Origin: Komagataeibacter xylinus
Lineage (GTDB): Bacteria > Pseudomonadota > Alphaproteobacteria > Acetobacterales > Acetobacteraceae
Length of the DNA: 64,000 nt
Reading direction: 5' to 3'
Assembly: GCF_009834365.1 (NCBI RefSeq)
Contig: NZ_CP041348.1
Location: forward strand, 1,233,501 to 1,297,500
A program made the position numbers and the translations under genes. Each line of letters starts with the position of its first letter. The stretch's first letter is position 1. A model generated the notes under the pieces. That model was not told the origin of the DNA and did no database searches. It saw only the letters and a list, made by a program, of their open reading frames with translations. Shown here in pieces: positions 1 to 10,075 of this stretch.

Positions 1-1017
1 GATGCCCACGAACAGGATGGCGAACGCCACCGAGATCAGATTGAGCTTGCCCACCACGATGGCGGCAAACCCGGTGGTGAGCAGCAGCCCCGACACCAGC
101 GTGATGATGATCGGCACGATGATGCGCCACGTATGCACCGCCAGGATCAGCCACAGCGTGACCAGCACCAGCGAGCCGAGCAGGCCTGCCACCATGCCTT
201 CAGCCACGGTGGCGAATTCCTCATCCGCGATCTGGGTATCGCCCGTGATGTGCACATGCGCCCGCCCGCTCTTGACGAAAGGCAGGTCGTTGGCAGCCGC
301 GCGGATGGCGTCCGACGCCGCACCGCCGGGCTGGAAGGAATCATAATCCAGCTTGGGCTGGGTCACGACAAACTGGAACTTGCCACCAAGATCGGCCAGG
401 TCGCCTGCCAGCAGCCGCTCCCATGAAAGGGGTTCGGGCGTGCCATCGACCGAATGCTGCAATGTGGTGGCGAAGCCATCGAGGGCGGCGTGGAAGTTGC
501 CAAGGTTGGCCTGCCCCTGTGCCACGCCCAGCGCAATCAGGTTGAGCGCGCTGAACAGCCCGCGCCCTGAAGGATCAGCCGCAAGCTCGCTGAGGAAGGG
601 CTGGGCTGTGATGGTGGTGTTGAGCACGCGCTCGAGCGCCTTGGGGTCAAGGAACATCAGCCCGTTGCGCACCAGATACGGATCGGTCTGCGGCGTGGTG
701 ACGTAATTGAAGTGTTCATGGTCGCCGCGCAGTTTTGCTGCAAGGCCGAGTGCTGTCTGCTGTGCTTCCTCGGGCAGGGCAGCGTCGATCACGGCCACGA
801 GCTGGTCCTGCTTTTGCGGGAACAGGCGGCCCATTTCATCCGAGCGCTTCTTCCAGTCCAGCGAGGACGAGAACATCTGGTCCGTATCGGTGGTGACGCC
901 AAGCAGCGCGTAGCTGGCATAGGTCGCGCCAGCGATCAGCACGGCAAACGCCAGCACGACAGCAATGGCATGGCGGGAACACAAAGCGACAAGACGCCCA
1001 AGCGGTACCGATAGCAT
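1..1017 (-). CDS. hpnN: HpnN, hopanoid-associated RND/MMPL transporter (N-terminal part)
   Basis: The reading frame runs off the left edge, so only about 339 N-terminal residues are visible. It starts at the ATG complementary to 1015-1017 (MLSVPLGRLVALC), with AAGGG about 13 nt upstream. A first membrane segment at about residues 10-32 is followed by a large periplasmic loop (TDTDQMFSSSLDWKKR, QDQLVAVID, FLDPKALERVL). Further membrane segments follow from about residue 285 (WLILAVHTW, IIVPIIITLVSGLLL), the layout of the MMPL family. HpnN moves hopanoids from the inner to the outer membrane in other bacteria. The hopanoid genes elsewhere in the window and the HpnL-type neighbour support HpnN over a generic MMPL protein. 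Confidence 0.85.
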   Translation of the reverse strand, partial: MLSVPLGRLVALCSRHAIAVVLAFAVLIAGATYASYALLGVTTDTDQMFSSSLDWKKRSDEMGRLFPQKQDQLVAVIDAALPEEAQQTALGLAAKLRGDHEHFNYVTTPQTDPYLVRNGLMFLDPKALERVLNTTITAQPFLSELAADPSGRGLFSALNLIALGVAQGQANLGNFHAALDGFATTLQHSVDGTPEPLSWERLLAGDLADLGGKFQFVVTQPKLDYDSFQPGGAASDAIRAAANDLPFVKSGRAHVHITGDTQIADEEFATVAEGMVAGLLGSLVLVTLWLILAVHTWRIIVPIIITLVSGLLLTTGFAAIVVGKLNLISVAFAILFVGI

Positions 1018-1211
1018 GACGAGTATTCAGCCCTTCAGAAACCTGACCCGATGCCGCATGAACGCGGCAGCCGGTGAAGACGTACGGTTTGGCCCATGAT
1101 GCGGTGCCGATGCAAGGTGGTTCTTTACCACTACGGGCTTATGCTGGTGGCGCAGATACCAGCGCGGCTTACGATGCCCGAAAAGCCTGCCCACGAAAAA
1201 ACTGGCAAATC

Positions 1212-1298
1212 ATAAAGAAGTTTTTGGTAAAGCTTTTTTCAAAAAGCTTTGAAAAGACGCTGCTTTGGTGAAAAAAGGCGACAGATGGACACTTCTGT
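1212..1298 (+). repeat. Palindromic intergenic element, copy 1
   Basis: This ~87-bp copy lies between the 3' end of the HpnL-type gene and the 5' end of hpnN. It shows the family layout: a left arm like AAGTTTTTGG, a palindrome AGCTTTTTTCAAAAAGCT, a second imperfect hairpin and a right arm like ACACTT. The second hairpin is eroded compared with other copies. It is the only explanation I see for the 336-bp gap 1018-1354. Confidence 0.75.
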
Positions 1299-1354
1299 TT
1301 TTCATCAATTATTTGCTGGGTAACACTCTTTTACAAAAAACCGACTCTTCCCGG

Positions 1355-2359
1355 TCAGGACTGGTGGGGCAGGTGCATCTCCTTGGCGGGACCGGGCCGG
1401 ACCCAGCGCATTTCCATCACCTGCCACGCCACAAGCGAGGGCAGGCCCCAGGCAATCTCACGCAGGCGCTTGATCAGCGAGAGCGCGATCCCCTCCTGCG
1501 GGGAGAGGCCAAACAGCCCGCCAATCAGGATATATCCGCCCTCCGACACGCCAAGCGCGCCCGGCACGGCAAACCCCGCCGATTTCGCGGCCTGCCCCAC
1601 GCTCTCGATCACGAAACTGTCAGCGAGTGAAAGCGGGTGGCCCATCGCTGCAAGCACCACAAAAACCTCGAACGTGCCAAGCGACCAGCCCAGCAGTTGC
1701 AGCACGCCCGCGCGCAGCGAGTTCTCGCGGGTGCGGTACAGGGTCAGGATCTGCGCATGCAGGCCACGGATGTCGTCCACCCCGTCCCACCCCAGATGGG
1801 CTGCGATGCGCACCAGCAGTTTTTCCACCAGCGCAATGGCGCCCAGGTACTGGCTGCCAAAGAACACGGCACCAAGCAGCAGGGCAGCGCCAGCGCTTTC
1901 CATGAGTTCATCAGTCACCTGCGAGCGGTTGACGAGGCAGAACAGCACCCCGAGCCCGATGAGCGTGAAGGTGACCTGGCTGAGCAGTTCGATGGTGAGG
2001 TCGCATATGGTCGAGGCGGCAGCCTGCTTTATGCCCGTGTTGTCACGCCGGGCGAGCAGACGGGTGGTGATGACCTCGCCGCCCACCTGGGCGACCGGCA
2101 GCAGGTTGTTGATGCCCTCACGCGCGCAGCGCAGGGCAAAGAAATCGGCAAAGGCCAGCTTGGGCCGCCCGGTCTGGGCCAGCAGGCGCCATGCCTGCGC
2201 CGAGGCACAGACCTGGGTTGCGTGGAAAATGATGATGGCAGGAATGCTCCATCCCCCGGCCGCGATCAGCCCGAGGATGTCATGCAGGCCGAAACGCCCC
2301 AGCATCCAGATCGTAAGACCGACACCGAATGCCCCGGCGAGGAAGGTAAGCTGCCGCAT
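1355..2359 (-). CDS. hpnL: HpnL-type membrane protein (LPG synthase TM-region/UPF0104 family)
   Basis: The product is a 334-residue polytopic membrane protein. It is almost entirely hydrophobic, with about seven or eight membrane segments and the family hallmarks GGE (AQVGGEVITTRLL, about residue 93) and the C-terminal PGALGVSEGGYILI stretch. This is the lysylphosphatidylglycerol-synthase transmembrane fold without the synthase domain; members linked to hopanoid clusters are named HpnL. The gene follows hpnN on the same strand at a distance of 340 bp. A second family member sits beside hpnA at 16004-17071. The molecular role of HpnL is not established, and the symbol could belong to either paralogue. 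Confidence 0.75.
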   Translation of the reverse strand: MRQLTFLAGAFGVGLTIWMLGRFGLHDILGLIAAGGWSIPAIIIFHATQVCASAQAWRLLAQTGRPKLAFADFFALRCAREGINNLLPVAQVGGEVITTRLLARRDNTGIKQAAASTICDLTIELLSQVTFTLIGLGVLFCLVNRSQVTDELMESAGAALLLGAVFFGSQYLGAIALVEKLLVRIAAHLGWDGVDDIRGLHAQILTLYRTRENSLRAGVLQLLGWSLGTFEVFVVLAAMGHPLSLADSFVIESVGQAAKSAGFAVPGALGVSEGGYILIGGLFGLSPQEGIALSLIKRLREIAWGLPSLVAWQVMEMRWVRPGPAKEMHLPHQS

Positions 2360-2431
2360 CCGCCATCCCTGTCACCCAAAACAGGACCGCAGAAAGGCTG
2401 TTTTCAGCCATTCATGTGGCCCGATCCTACT

Positions 2432-2917
2432 TTAACAGCCTCTGATTTTCTGAAGCAATGCGAGACTTTCAACACAGGCTGCCACGGCTTCGCGGCCCTT
2501 GTTGTGCACGTCATCACGCGAGCGGACGATGGCCTGCTCATCGGTGTAGGTGGTCAGTACGCCAAAGGCGATCGGCACATCCGTGTTCAGCGATGCCTGT
2601 TGCAGGCCAACCGCCGCCCCGAGGCTGATGAACTCGAAATGCGCGGTATCCCCCTTCACTACGCAGCCGAGGCACACCACGCCATCATAGCGGCCGGTCT
2701 TTGCCAGCGTCTGGGCGATGAGCGGCAGTTCATATGCGCCGGGTGCATACATCACATCTTCATCACGCATGGAGATGGCGTGTTCCTTCAGCCATGCCAG
2801 CGCGCCGTCGCGCAGGCCATGGGTCACCTCCTCATTGAAGCGGCTGACCACGATGGCAAGGCGCGGCGGGTGGGCGAAGTCGAGATCGACTGCGGTGGAG
2901 GGGATGTTGGTGCTCAT
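2432..2917 (-). CDS. ribH: 6,7-dimethyl-8-ribityllumazine synthase
   Basis: RibH condenses 5-amino-6-ribitylamino-uracil with 3,4-dihydroxy-2-butanone phosphate, the penultimate step of riboflavin synthesis. The 161-residue product has the substrate motifs SRFNEEV (about 25-31), PGAYELP (59-65) and GCVVKGDTAHFEF with the catalytic-region His. I place the start at MSTNIPSTA. The open frame extends 24 codons further upstream, but that stretch (MKNGGAQKLLSFF) is only a translation of the palindromic element at 2959-3042. It is the last gene of the ribD-ribE-ribBA-ribH series and is separated from ribBA by that element. Confidence 0.93.
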   Translation of the reverse strand: MSTNIPSTAVDLDFAHPPRLAIVVSRFNEEVTHGLRDGALAWLKEHAISMRDEDVMYAPGAYELPLIAQTLAKTGRYDGVVCLGCVVKGDTAHFEFISLGAAVGLQQASLNTDVPIAFGVLTTYTDEQAIVRSRDDVHNKGREAVAACVESLALLQKIRGC

Positions 2918-2958
2918 ATCCGGCGTTGTCCGTTTTTGGTTATTTGATTTGAAAAAGG

Positions 2959-3041
2959 ATAAAAGTTTTTGGGCGCCTCCGTTTTTCAAAAAGGCGGCGT
3001 CTTTGAAGCTTTTTGGAAAAAAGCTTCACCAAAAACTTTTT

Positions 3042-3042
<1 letters not shown>
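2959..3042 (-). repeat. Palindromic intergenic element, copy 2
   Basis: This is an inverted-orientation copy (arms AAAAGTTTTTGGG and ACCAAAAACTTTTTT). It contains both hairpins, GGCGCC..GTTTTTCAAAAAGGCGGCG and AAGCTTTTTGGAAAAAAGCTT. It abuts the ribBA stop codon (3042-3044) and ends 42 bp before the ribH start, so it sits inside the riboflavin operon. Both hairpins have T/A runs and could act as terminators or as mRNA-processing or stabilising structures. Confidence 0.8.
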
Positions 3043-4291
<1,249 letters not shown>

Positions 4292-4307
<16 letters not shown>

Positions 4308-4909
4308 ACGCTCTCCACATATTTTGCAATGACATCGACTTCGATGTTCACGGCGTCGCCTGGCTTCAGGCTGCCAAGGGTGGTGTGTTCCCACGTGTGC
4401 GGGATGATCATCAGGGCGATGCGGAATGTGTCTGCATCGCAGCCATCCTCACCCGGTGCGCCTACTTCGTTCAGGGTGAGGCTGATGCCATCGATGGTGA
4501 TGGAGCCTTTCTCGACCAGATAGCGGCGCAGCCGGGCGGGAATGGTGAAGGTGATGTGCCGCGCCTCGCCATCCTCGCGCACGGCGAGCAGGCGGCCCGT
4601 GCCATCGACATGGCCCTGCACGATATGGCCCGACAGCCGTGTTGCGGGGGTGACCGCGCGTTCGAGGTTGACGGTGTGCCCGGCATCAATGCGGCCAAGC
4701 GCGGTGCGGTCCAGCGTCTCGGAACTGATGAAGAAGGTGGCCGTGCCTTTCGCATCAAAGGAGGTCACGGTCAGGCACACGCCATTGACGGCAATGCTCT
4801 CGCCAAGGGCAAGGTCGGTCATGCCCGTCTGCACCGTTATGTCCAGATCCCGGTCAAGCCGCCGCGCGGCGCTGACCTGTCCCTGGTGCTCGATAATGCC
4901 AGAAAACAT
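4292..4909 (-). CDS. ribE: Riboflavin synthase, alpha subunit
   Basis: The enzyme dismutates two lumazine molecules into riboflavin and its pyrimidine precursor. The 205-residue protein shows the two tandem lumazine-binding domains: SIAVNGVCLTVTSF in the first (about 38-51) and SITIDGISLTL in the second (about 135-145). The start MFSGIIEHQG is the conserved N-terminus. It lies 9 bp after ribD and overlaps ribBA, as a tightly packed operon gene. Confidence 0.94.
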
Positions 4910-4918
4910 GCTTACTCC

Positions 4919-6049
4919 TTATGCGGCGGCAAGTTCGGGGAACAGGCGCAGCGGTGTGACGTCGCCTTCGCGCACACGCACGCCGTATTGGTCCGTGCCA
5001 TCGGGGCCTGTGGTTATGGTCAGCCAGTCATGCCACAGCCCGCGGGCGTCGATTTCGGCCAGCAGTTTCGGGCCGGCCTCCACCATTGCCCACGTAACAC
5101 CTGCCTGGCCGAGCATGTCGGGCAGGGCGGCGATGTCGGTGCAGACCCGTATTTCAAAGCCCCGATTGCGCGCGGCGGTGAGGTAGGCCTCATCCACCTC
5201 GCCCGTGCGCGTGCAGATGGCGAGGATGCGCGGCGCACGGTTCGGATGGTCGGGCACACGGCGCACGTCAAGGCCGGGGCGGTCGGCGTTTATGGTGCCG
5301 GTAGCGGTAATCACCGCATCGGTTGCCCGGCGCAGGCGGTGCGCCAGGTCGAGCGAGGCAGCGGTGGTGAAGGTGGTCTGGCCCGCGGGCGGCACCATGG
5401 AGCCATGGGCATCGAGCGCCTGCTTGACCGTGATCCACGGCTGGCCGGTGCGCATGAAATGGGTGAAGGGCGCAAGCAGGCTGCGGCACAGCGCCTGCAT
5501 GGCGGCCTGCTGGCCTGCGGGCTGAAGCACATGCACCTTGCAGCCGCGCTGGCGCAGCGTGTCGGCCCCGCCGCCTTCCACATGCGGGTTGGGGTCGCAC
5601 ACGCCAATCCATACGGTGCGGATGGGTGTTGCGAGGAGTGCGAGCGAGCACGGCCCGGTGCGCCCGGTGTGGTTGCATGGCTCAAGGGTGACGACCGCCG
5701 TATGCGCGCGTGCGAGCAGACCGCGCTCGCGGCACTGGTTGATGGCCTGCACCTCGGCATGGGGCGTGCCCGCGCGGTGGTGGCCGCCGGTGGCGAGGAT
5801 GGTGCCTTCGCCGTCAAGGATGGCGCAGCCTACGGGCGGATTGGGAGCGGTGGCGCCCACATGGCGCGCGGCTTCATCCACCGCCGCGCGAAAGGCGTGA
5901 GCAATGGCAGGCGGCAGGGCGGTGCCCTGCGTGGCGCTGGCGTGGGAACCCTGTGGCAACGCGTCCAAAACACAGTACTCCATCCATCTGGACGGACCCA
6001 GGGCGCGTAAAACCACATGCCTGCCTTCCACGCGGGAAAGCAGGGCCAT
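4919..6049 (-). CDS. ribD: Bifunctional diaminohydroxyphosphoribosylaminopyrimidine deaminase / 5-amino-6-(5-phosphoribosylamino)uracil reductase
   Basis: The deaminase domain shows the zinc-site motifs HAEVQAI (about 96-102) and EPCNHTGRTGPC (about 122-133). The reductase half follows, with WITVKQALDAHG and TTATGTINADRPGL-like segments. The residues before TAPNPPVGCAI (about 67-77) are longer than usual for RibD. The ATG at 6047-6049 has an ACGGAA box close to the riboswitch. An internal start at MEYCVLDALP (5981-5983) would give a more typical length, so the start is uncertain. It is the first gene of the riboflavin operon. Confidence 0.9.
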   Translation of the reverse strand: MALLSRVEGRHVVLRALGPSRWMEYCVLDALPQGSHASATQGTALPPAIAHAFRAAVDEAARHVGATAPNPPVGCAILDGEGTILATGGHHRAGTPHAEVQAINQCRERGLLARAHTAVVTLEPCNHTGRTGPCSLALLATPIRTVWIGVCDPNPHVEGGGADTLRQRGCKVHVLQPAGQQAAMQALCRSLLAPFTHFMRTGQPWITVKQALDAHGSMVPPAGQTTFTTAASLDLAHRLRRATDAVITATGTINADRPGLDVRRVPDHPNRAPRILAICTRTGEVDEAYLTAARNRGFEIRVCTDIAALPDMLGQAGVTWAMVEAGPKLLAEIDARGLWHDWLTITTGPDGTDQYGVRVREGDVTPLRLFPELAAA

Positions 6050-6061
6050 AGTTTCCGTTCT

Positions 6062-6209
6062 CTCTCATCCGGACTGTAACCGTCGGTTCCGGAGTTGCAC
6101 CGGATCTGCTTGACCCCGCCCGCTTTCGCGGCCGGGCGCTCGCGGACTTATGGCCCTGCATGCAGGACCAATTACCGCCGGTGGGGAATTTCGCCCCGCC
6201 CTGAGAACG
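6062..6209 (-). promoter_or_regulatory. FMN riboswitch (RFN element)
   Basis: Read on the minus strand, this block has the conserved order of the RFN aptamer: TCAGGGCGGGGCGAAATTCC, CCACCGGCGGTAA, a variable arm of GCGAGCGCCCGG..GCGGGC, GATCCGGTGCAACTCCGG, then AACCGACGGTTACAGTCCGG and GATGAGAG. The aptamer ends only about 12 nt before the ribD start, and I see no T-run terminator in that gap. Control by hiding the ribosome-binding site is therefore more likely than transcription attenuation. Confidence 0.96.
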
Positions 6210-6254
6210 CCTGATAAACCGGGGCAGCACCCCGATTCGTATTCAGTGGCACTG

Positions 6255-6283
6255 ATAGTGGGAACAATTCGCGCCGATTGCAA
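6255..6283 (-). promoter_or_regulatory. Probable promoter of the riboflavin operon
   Basis: On the minus strand a TTGCAA box (6278-6283) is followed after 17 nt by CACTAT (6255-6260). The predicted transcript would begin about 40 nt before the riboswitch. The -10 is imperfect, so this is a placement by context. Confidence 0.45.
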
Positions 6284-6303
6284 GCCGTCCCCTGTTCAGG
6301 GAA

Positions 6304-7200
6304 CTAGAATGTGTCCTGTTCGCGGTCCTGCCTGTGACGGCCGGGATGGAGCAGCGAGGGAATACGGCCATGATGGCCGAAATTGACCAGCCGCGCCTCT
6401 TCCACCTCGATGCGGCCGAGCAGGCGCGAGCGGATGATGGCGATGGCCAGCGCCGCCCCCATGAAAGGTCCGAGCGCATAGATCCAGAAAGACTGCCACT
6501 GCCCTGCAATCAGCGCCGGGCCAAAGCTGCGCGCAAGGTTGGAACTGTTGCCCGACAGCCAGGCCGAGATGGGGTTGCACGCCAGAAAAAACAGGCCGCC
6601 CGCCCATGGCGTAAGCCATTTCAGCGTGGGGTGGGCGGCAAGGGCGCAGATCATCAGCACCAGCAGCACGGTCAGCACCAGTTCCGTCACCAGGGGCCAC
6701 AGCACCGATACATGCGGGAACGGGATGGTGGCGGCATAGGCCGAGGCCTGCGCCATCTGCCCCCATACCGGCAGGACATGGCCCAGCCCCGCCAGCAGCA
6801 CGGTGGCCAGGCAGGCGCCGGTCATCTGGGCTGTGATGTAGCCGCACAGGTCGATCACGCCCAGCCTGCCCGCAAGGCTGAACGCCAGTGACACCGATGG
6901 ACTGACATGCGCCCCGCTGACCCGCCCGAACGGCGTGAACGCCGCCACCGTGCCCGACAGGCCAAAGAACAGCCCGCACAGCGCGGTCTGCGCCAGCGGG
7001 TGTGGCGCGAGCGCGCGGCCAATGGGAGTATAGGGCGTGGTCAGCACCGCAACCGACACGATCCCGCACAGCATGAGCACCGTTGTCGCCACCATTTCGC
7101 ACGCATACAGCTTCCAGTGCAGCGGGTGGTCGGGGTGGGGTGCGCCGGCAAGGGGCCGGTCCTCCTGGGGTGGGGAGCCGGGCTGCCGGGGTGCGGTCAT
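6304..7200 (-). CDS. Aquaporin/MIP-family-like membrane protein with altered NPA boxes
   Basis: The 298-residue polytopic protein has about six membrane segments and the internal duplication typical of MIP channels. The first signature is SGAHVSPSVS, where SGxHxNPAVT is usual. The second is SSNLARSFGPAL, where NPARDxGP is usual. Both pore asparagine-proline-alanine boxes are therefore changed, to SPS and NLA, and solute selectivity cannot be inferred. The tail after about residue 262 (RPGRHRQDREQDTF-like) is hydrophilic. It lies upstream of the riboflavin operon on the same strand, but the riboswitch promoter between them argues for separate transcription. Confidence 0.75.
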   Translation of the reverse strand: MTAPRQPGSPPQEDRPLAGAPHPDHPLHWKLYACEMVATTVLMLCGIVSVAVLTTPYTPIGRALAPHPLAQTALCGLFFGLSGTVAAFTPFGRVSGAHVSPSVSLAFSLAGRLGVIDLCGYITAQMTGACLATVLLAGLGHVLPVWGQMAQASAYAATIPFPHVSVLWPLVTELVLTVLLVLMICALAAHPTLKWLTPWAGGLFFLACNPISAWLSGNSSNLARSFGPALIAGQWQSFWIYALGPFMGAALAIAIIRSRLLGRIEVEEARLVNFGHHGRIPSLLHPGRHRQDREQDTF

Positions 7201-7331
7201 GTCGTGTTACTCCCTTCGTGGCACATGTAGAGGCCTTGAATTAAAGCAGGGAATGGTGTGAAATAAAGGAAATCATGCGAATATAAGCCGTGCATGAGAA
7301 TAGTTAATGCATAGCAGCTGAATGTTTTTTC

Positions 7332-7337
7332 TATAAT
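7332..7337 (+). promoter_or_regulatory. Possible -10 box (TATAAT) ahead of the porin gene
   Basis: A perfect TATAAT lies in the AT-richer stretch 7201-7377, about 90 nt before the likely porin start. I see no good -35 at 16-18 nt, so a promoter here is only possible. Confidence 0.3.
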
Positions 7338-7428
7338 AGGATGCGCCATCCCTCCTGTATCCCGTCAGGGATCGGGTGTGGGTAAGGGTTTTATCAATCA
7401 TGTGTTCAGGGGCAGACGCGCCAGGCTG

Positions 7429-9279
7429 ATGGATTGCTGTTGGAAAGAAGGCCGCTGTTCGTGTCGGGCCGACAGGGCGGGCGGACCCCGCATGGTGCTT
7501 GGCGGGCTGATGGTCGTGCTTGGTGGCATGGCGGCGCCCGCGGCCGCCTGGGCCGATGACATGGCCGAGATCCGCGCCCTCCATGCCGAGATGCAGCGCC
7601 TGGAGGCCAAGGTGCAGCAGCTTGAGGCCCGTCACGGCATGGCAAGCGGCAGCGCGCATGTGCTGGCAGGGCGCACGCTGCGCTCGGGCCCGCGCTCGAG
7701 TGCCAGCAGCACGTCGGTCACAAACCCGTCGGGCCAGATTACGGCCATGCCTGACCTGTCACGGCTGACCATTGGCGGCCCCGCCCTGTCGGATGATGCG
7801 CAGGCGGCGGCAGCGGCTGAAAATACCATGACCGAATCCATTGTGCCCAGTCAGCCCAAGCTCGACCTTGATTCCTCCAGCCCGCTGGCCATTACCCAGA
7901 CCGGGGTGGACAGCCTGCCGCCCATTTTCCGCATCGGCGGGGTTTCGGTCAGGCTGGGTGGCTTCATCGATTTCTCGAACATCTATCGCAGCAAGAACCT
8001 GACCAGCGGCCCCGCCACGAGTTGGGGCGCGTTCCCCTATGCCAACAGCCCCAACGCCCATACCGGCGAGTACCGCCCCTCCGCCCAGCTTACCCGCCTG
8101 AGCGTGCTGCTGCAGGGTTCGCCCACCAAGGACGAGACGCTGTCAGGCTATATCGAGACTGATTTCGGCGGGGCTGCAGGCACCGCCAACAGCTACCAGA
8201 CCAACAGCTACACGCCGCGCATTCGCCAGGCGTACATGACCTACAGCAACACCAAATGGGGCTTCCACGTGCTGGCGGGGCAGGCATGGAGCCTGACCAC
8301 GGGCTATACGCAGGGCCTGCTCTCGCGCCATGAGCAGTTGCCGCCGGTGGTCGATAACAACCAGATCCCCGGCATCGTGTTCACCCGCGTGCCGCAAATC
8401 CGCTTCATCAAGGATTTCGGGCGCAAATGGTGGCTCGGGCTTTCGCTCGAGGCGCCGCAGGTGGCCTATGCGGCATCGGGCAGCGCGGGCGACCACCCGA
8501 TGATGACCGGCGCGGATGATGACACGCTGGCCTCATCAGGCACCACGCTGCTCTACAACAATGCAGGCTCGGGCATGCTCAACCCCAATGCCAAATACAG
8601 CATGGACGTGGCCCCCGACATCGTGCTCAAGGGCGCGCTCGATACCAAGCCCGCCCATTACGAGATCTATGGCCTCGCGCGCTGGTTCAAGGCGATGGGG
8701 CAGGCCCCGGGCGGACCGATCCGCGAGCATGTTTCCTTTGCCGGTGGCGTGGGTGGCGACGTGACGGTGCATGTCATTCCACGCTACCTGCAGTTTACCG
8801 GCAACGTGCTGGCGGGCGAGGGGATTGGCCGCTATGGCCCCGCCATGCTGCCCGATGCCACCTTCAAGGCCAATGGCTCGCCTGCCCCCATCCCCGAGAT
8901 CATCGGCAGCATGGGGCTGATCGGCCACCCGACCTCCAACCTGCTGGTCTATCTGTATGGCGGGGTGGAGAGTGCTGGCAGGCGCACCTATACCGGCAGT
9001 GATGGCTTCGAATACGGCTACGGCGTGAATGACCTGGCGCTGAGCAGTTGCAATGTGGAACTGATTACCGGCGGTAGCTGCGATGCCCAGACCCACACCA
9101 TTGCCGACCTGACCGTGGGTGGCTGGTGGCATGTGCTGCAAGGTGGTTATGGCGCGGTCATGACCGGCGTGCAGTACACCTACCTGCGCAAATTTGCCTA
9201 TAAGGGTGGTGATGGCGCCAGCCCCACCACGGGTGGCAACACCATTTATGTCACGTTCCGCTATTTGCCTTTCCAGTAA
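7429..9279 (+). CDS. Outer-membrane porin-like beta-barrel protein
   Basis: The frame is open from a GTG at 7378. I prefer ATG 7429, but ATG 7492 (MVLGGLMVVLGGMAAPAAAWA) would also give a good signal peptide. After cleavage near AAAWADD comes a short coiled coil (EIRALHAEMQRLEAKVQQLE), a Ser/Gly/Pro linker, and then a long barrel region of alternating aromatic/hydrophobic strands ending in F (TFRYLPFQ), as outer-membrane porins do. The coiled coil plus barrel resembles DcaP/OprO-type porins. The substrate is unknown. Its 3' end overlaps the convergent gene at 9251 by 29 bp. Confidence 0.75.
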   Translation: MDCCWKEGRCSCRADRAGGPRMVLGGLMVVLGGMAAPAAAWADDMAEIRALHAEMQRLEAKVQQLEARHGMASGSAHVLAGRTLRSGPRSSASSTSVTNPSGQITAMPDLSRLTIGGPALSDDAQAAAAAENTMTESIVPSQPKLDLDSSSPLAITQTGVDSLPPIFRIGGVSVRLGGFIDFSNIYRSKNLTSGPATSWGAFPYANSPNAHTGEYRPSAQLTRLSVLLQGSPTKDETLSGYIETDFGGAAGTANSYQTNSYTPRIRQAYMTYSNTKWGFHVLAGQAWSLTTGYTQGLLSRHEQLPPVVDNNQIPGIVFTRVPQIRFIKDFGRKWWLGLSLEAPQVAYAASGSAGDHPMMTGADDDTLASSGTTLLYNNAGSGMLNPNAKYSMDVAPDIVLKGALDTKPAHYEIYGLARWFKAMGQAPGGPIREHVSFAGGVGGDVTVHVIPRYLQFTGNVLAGEGIGRYGPAMLPDATFKANGSPAPIPEIIGSMGLIGHPTSNLLVYLYGGVESAGRRTYTGSDGFEYGYGVNDLALSSCNVELITGGSCDAQTHTIADLTVGGWWHVLQGGYGAVMTGVQYTYLRKFAYKGGDGASPTTGGNTIYVTFRYLPFQ

Positions 9280-9808
9280 CCGTGTTGGCGGCTGAAAGGG
9301 CGGCCTGGCAGTCGGCGGCCTGATGGGCGAGGTGGATGTCATGCACGTCGCTTACCGCGCGGATGCTGGTCGTGCGCCAGTGCGCGGTCATGCCATGGGG
9401 CGTGCACAGGACGCCTGCGCCAAGCAGCGGCCCGTTGCCCGGGTCAACCACCGCCAGCACGGCGCGCGGGTTGCGCGGCAGGGCCAGGCGCAGCGCGGTG
9501 CGCAGGCGTGCCGTCGTCTGGTCATCGGTATGGTTGATCAGTTCGGGTACCAGGTCGATCCAGCCCGACCAGCCCGCGGCCACGGCGCGGCGTAGCTGTG
9601 GCCAGGCCTTGTGCTCATCAAGTGTCTTTATGGTTGCGTCCGCCCCGTCTTCATGAAGCTGGCGGGCAAGGGCGCGCGCGCTCAGGCCCATTCCGGCTTC
9701 AGTGGGGGCGCCGGCGGGGGGCAGGCTGGCGGCAAGTGCTGTCAGCCCGATGGTGGGGGCAAGCAGGGCAGCAAGCAGCATCAGCCGGGGAAAAGTGCTT
9801 GGGCGCAT
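9251..9808 (-). CDS. Secreted protein of unknown function
   Basis: The 185-residue product begins with a clear signal peptide (MRPSTFPRLMLLAALLAPTI, cleavage near ALAAS). The start has an AAGGGAG ribosome-binding site 9 nt upstream. The mature part contains WSGWIDLVPELINHTDDQT and DPGNGPLLGAGVLCTPHG, a hydrophobic segment with a single cysteine before a second cysteine at AADCQAAL. I recognise no family. It is convergent with, and overlaps, the porin gene. Confidence 0.65.
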   Translation of the reverse strand: MRPSTFPRLMLLAALLAPTIGLTALAASLPPAGAPTEAGMGLSARALARQLHEDGADATIKTLDEHKAWPQLRRAVAAGWSGWIDLVPELINHTDDQTTARLRTALRLALPRNPRAVLAVVDPGNGPLLGAGVLCTPHGMTAHWRTTSIRAVSDVHDIHLAHQAADCQAALSAANTVTGKANSGT

Positions 9809-10075
9809 TGTCTTTGTTCTCCCTTCTTACTGGTGTTGCGTTATGGTGAGAAAACACCGCAATCGTGGCGCGGGCGGGGCATGGATGGGGAAAATCATGG
9901 GCACGCCGGTTGCAGGGGTGGGCACATGTGCTTATAGCCTGCGCCCATGCCCGCATGTGTCACGGGGCAGCCGCGCGATCCTGACCGGACCTGCCACGCG
10001 CGTTGACCAGGGGGCGGACAAGGCCCTGAATTGTTGTTTCTGGCGGGTCTCGCCATTGTGGAGAACAGACGTTTC

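Noticed and set aside
1637..2947. 436-codon plus-strand frame opposite the HpnL-type gene and ribH
   Set aside because: Shadow of two well-supported minus-strand genes.
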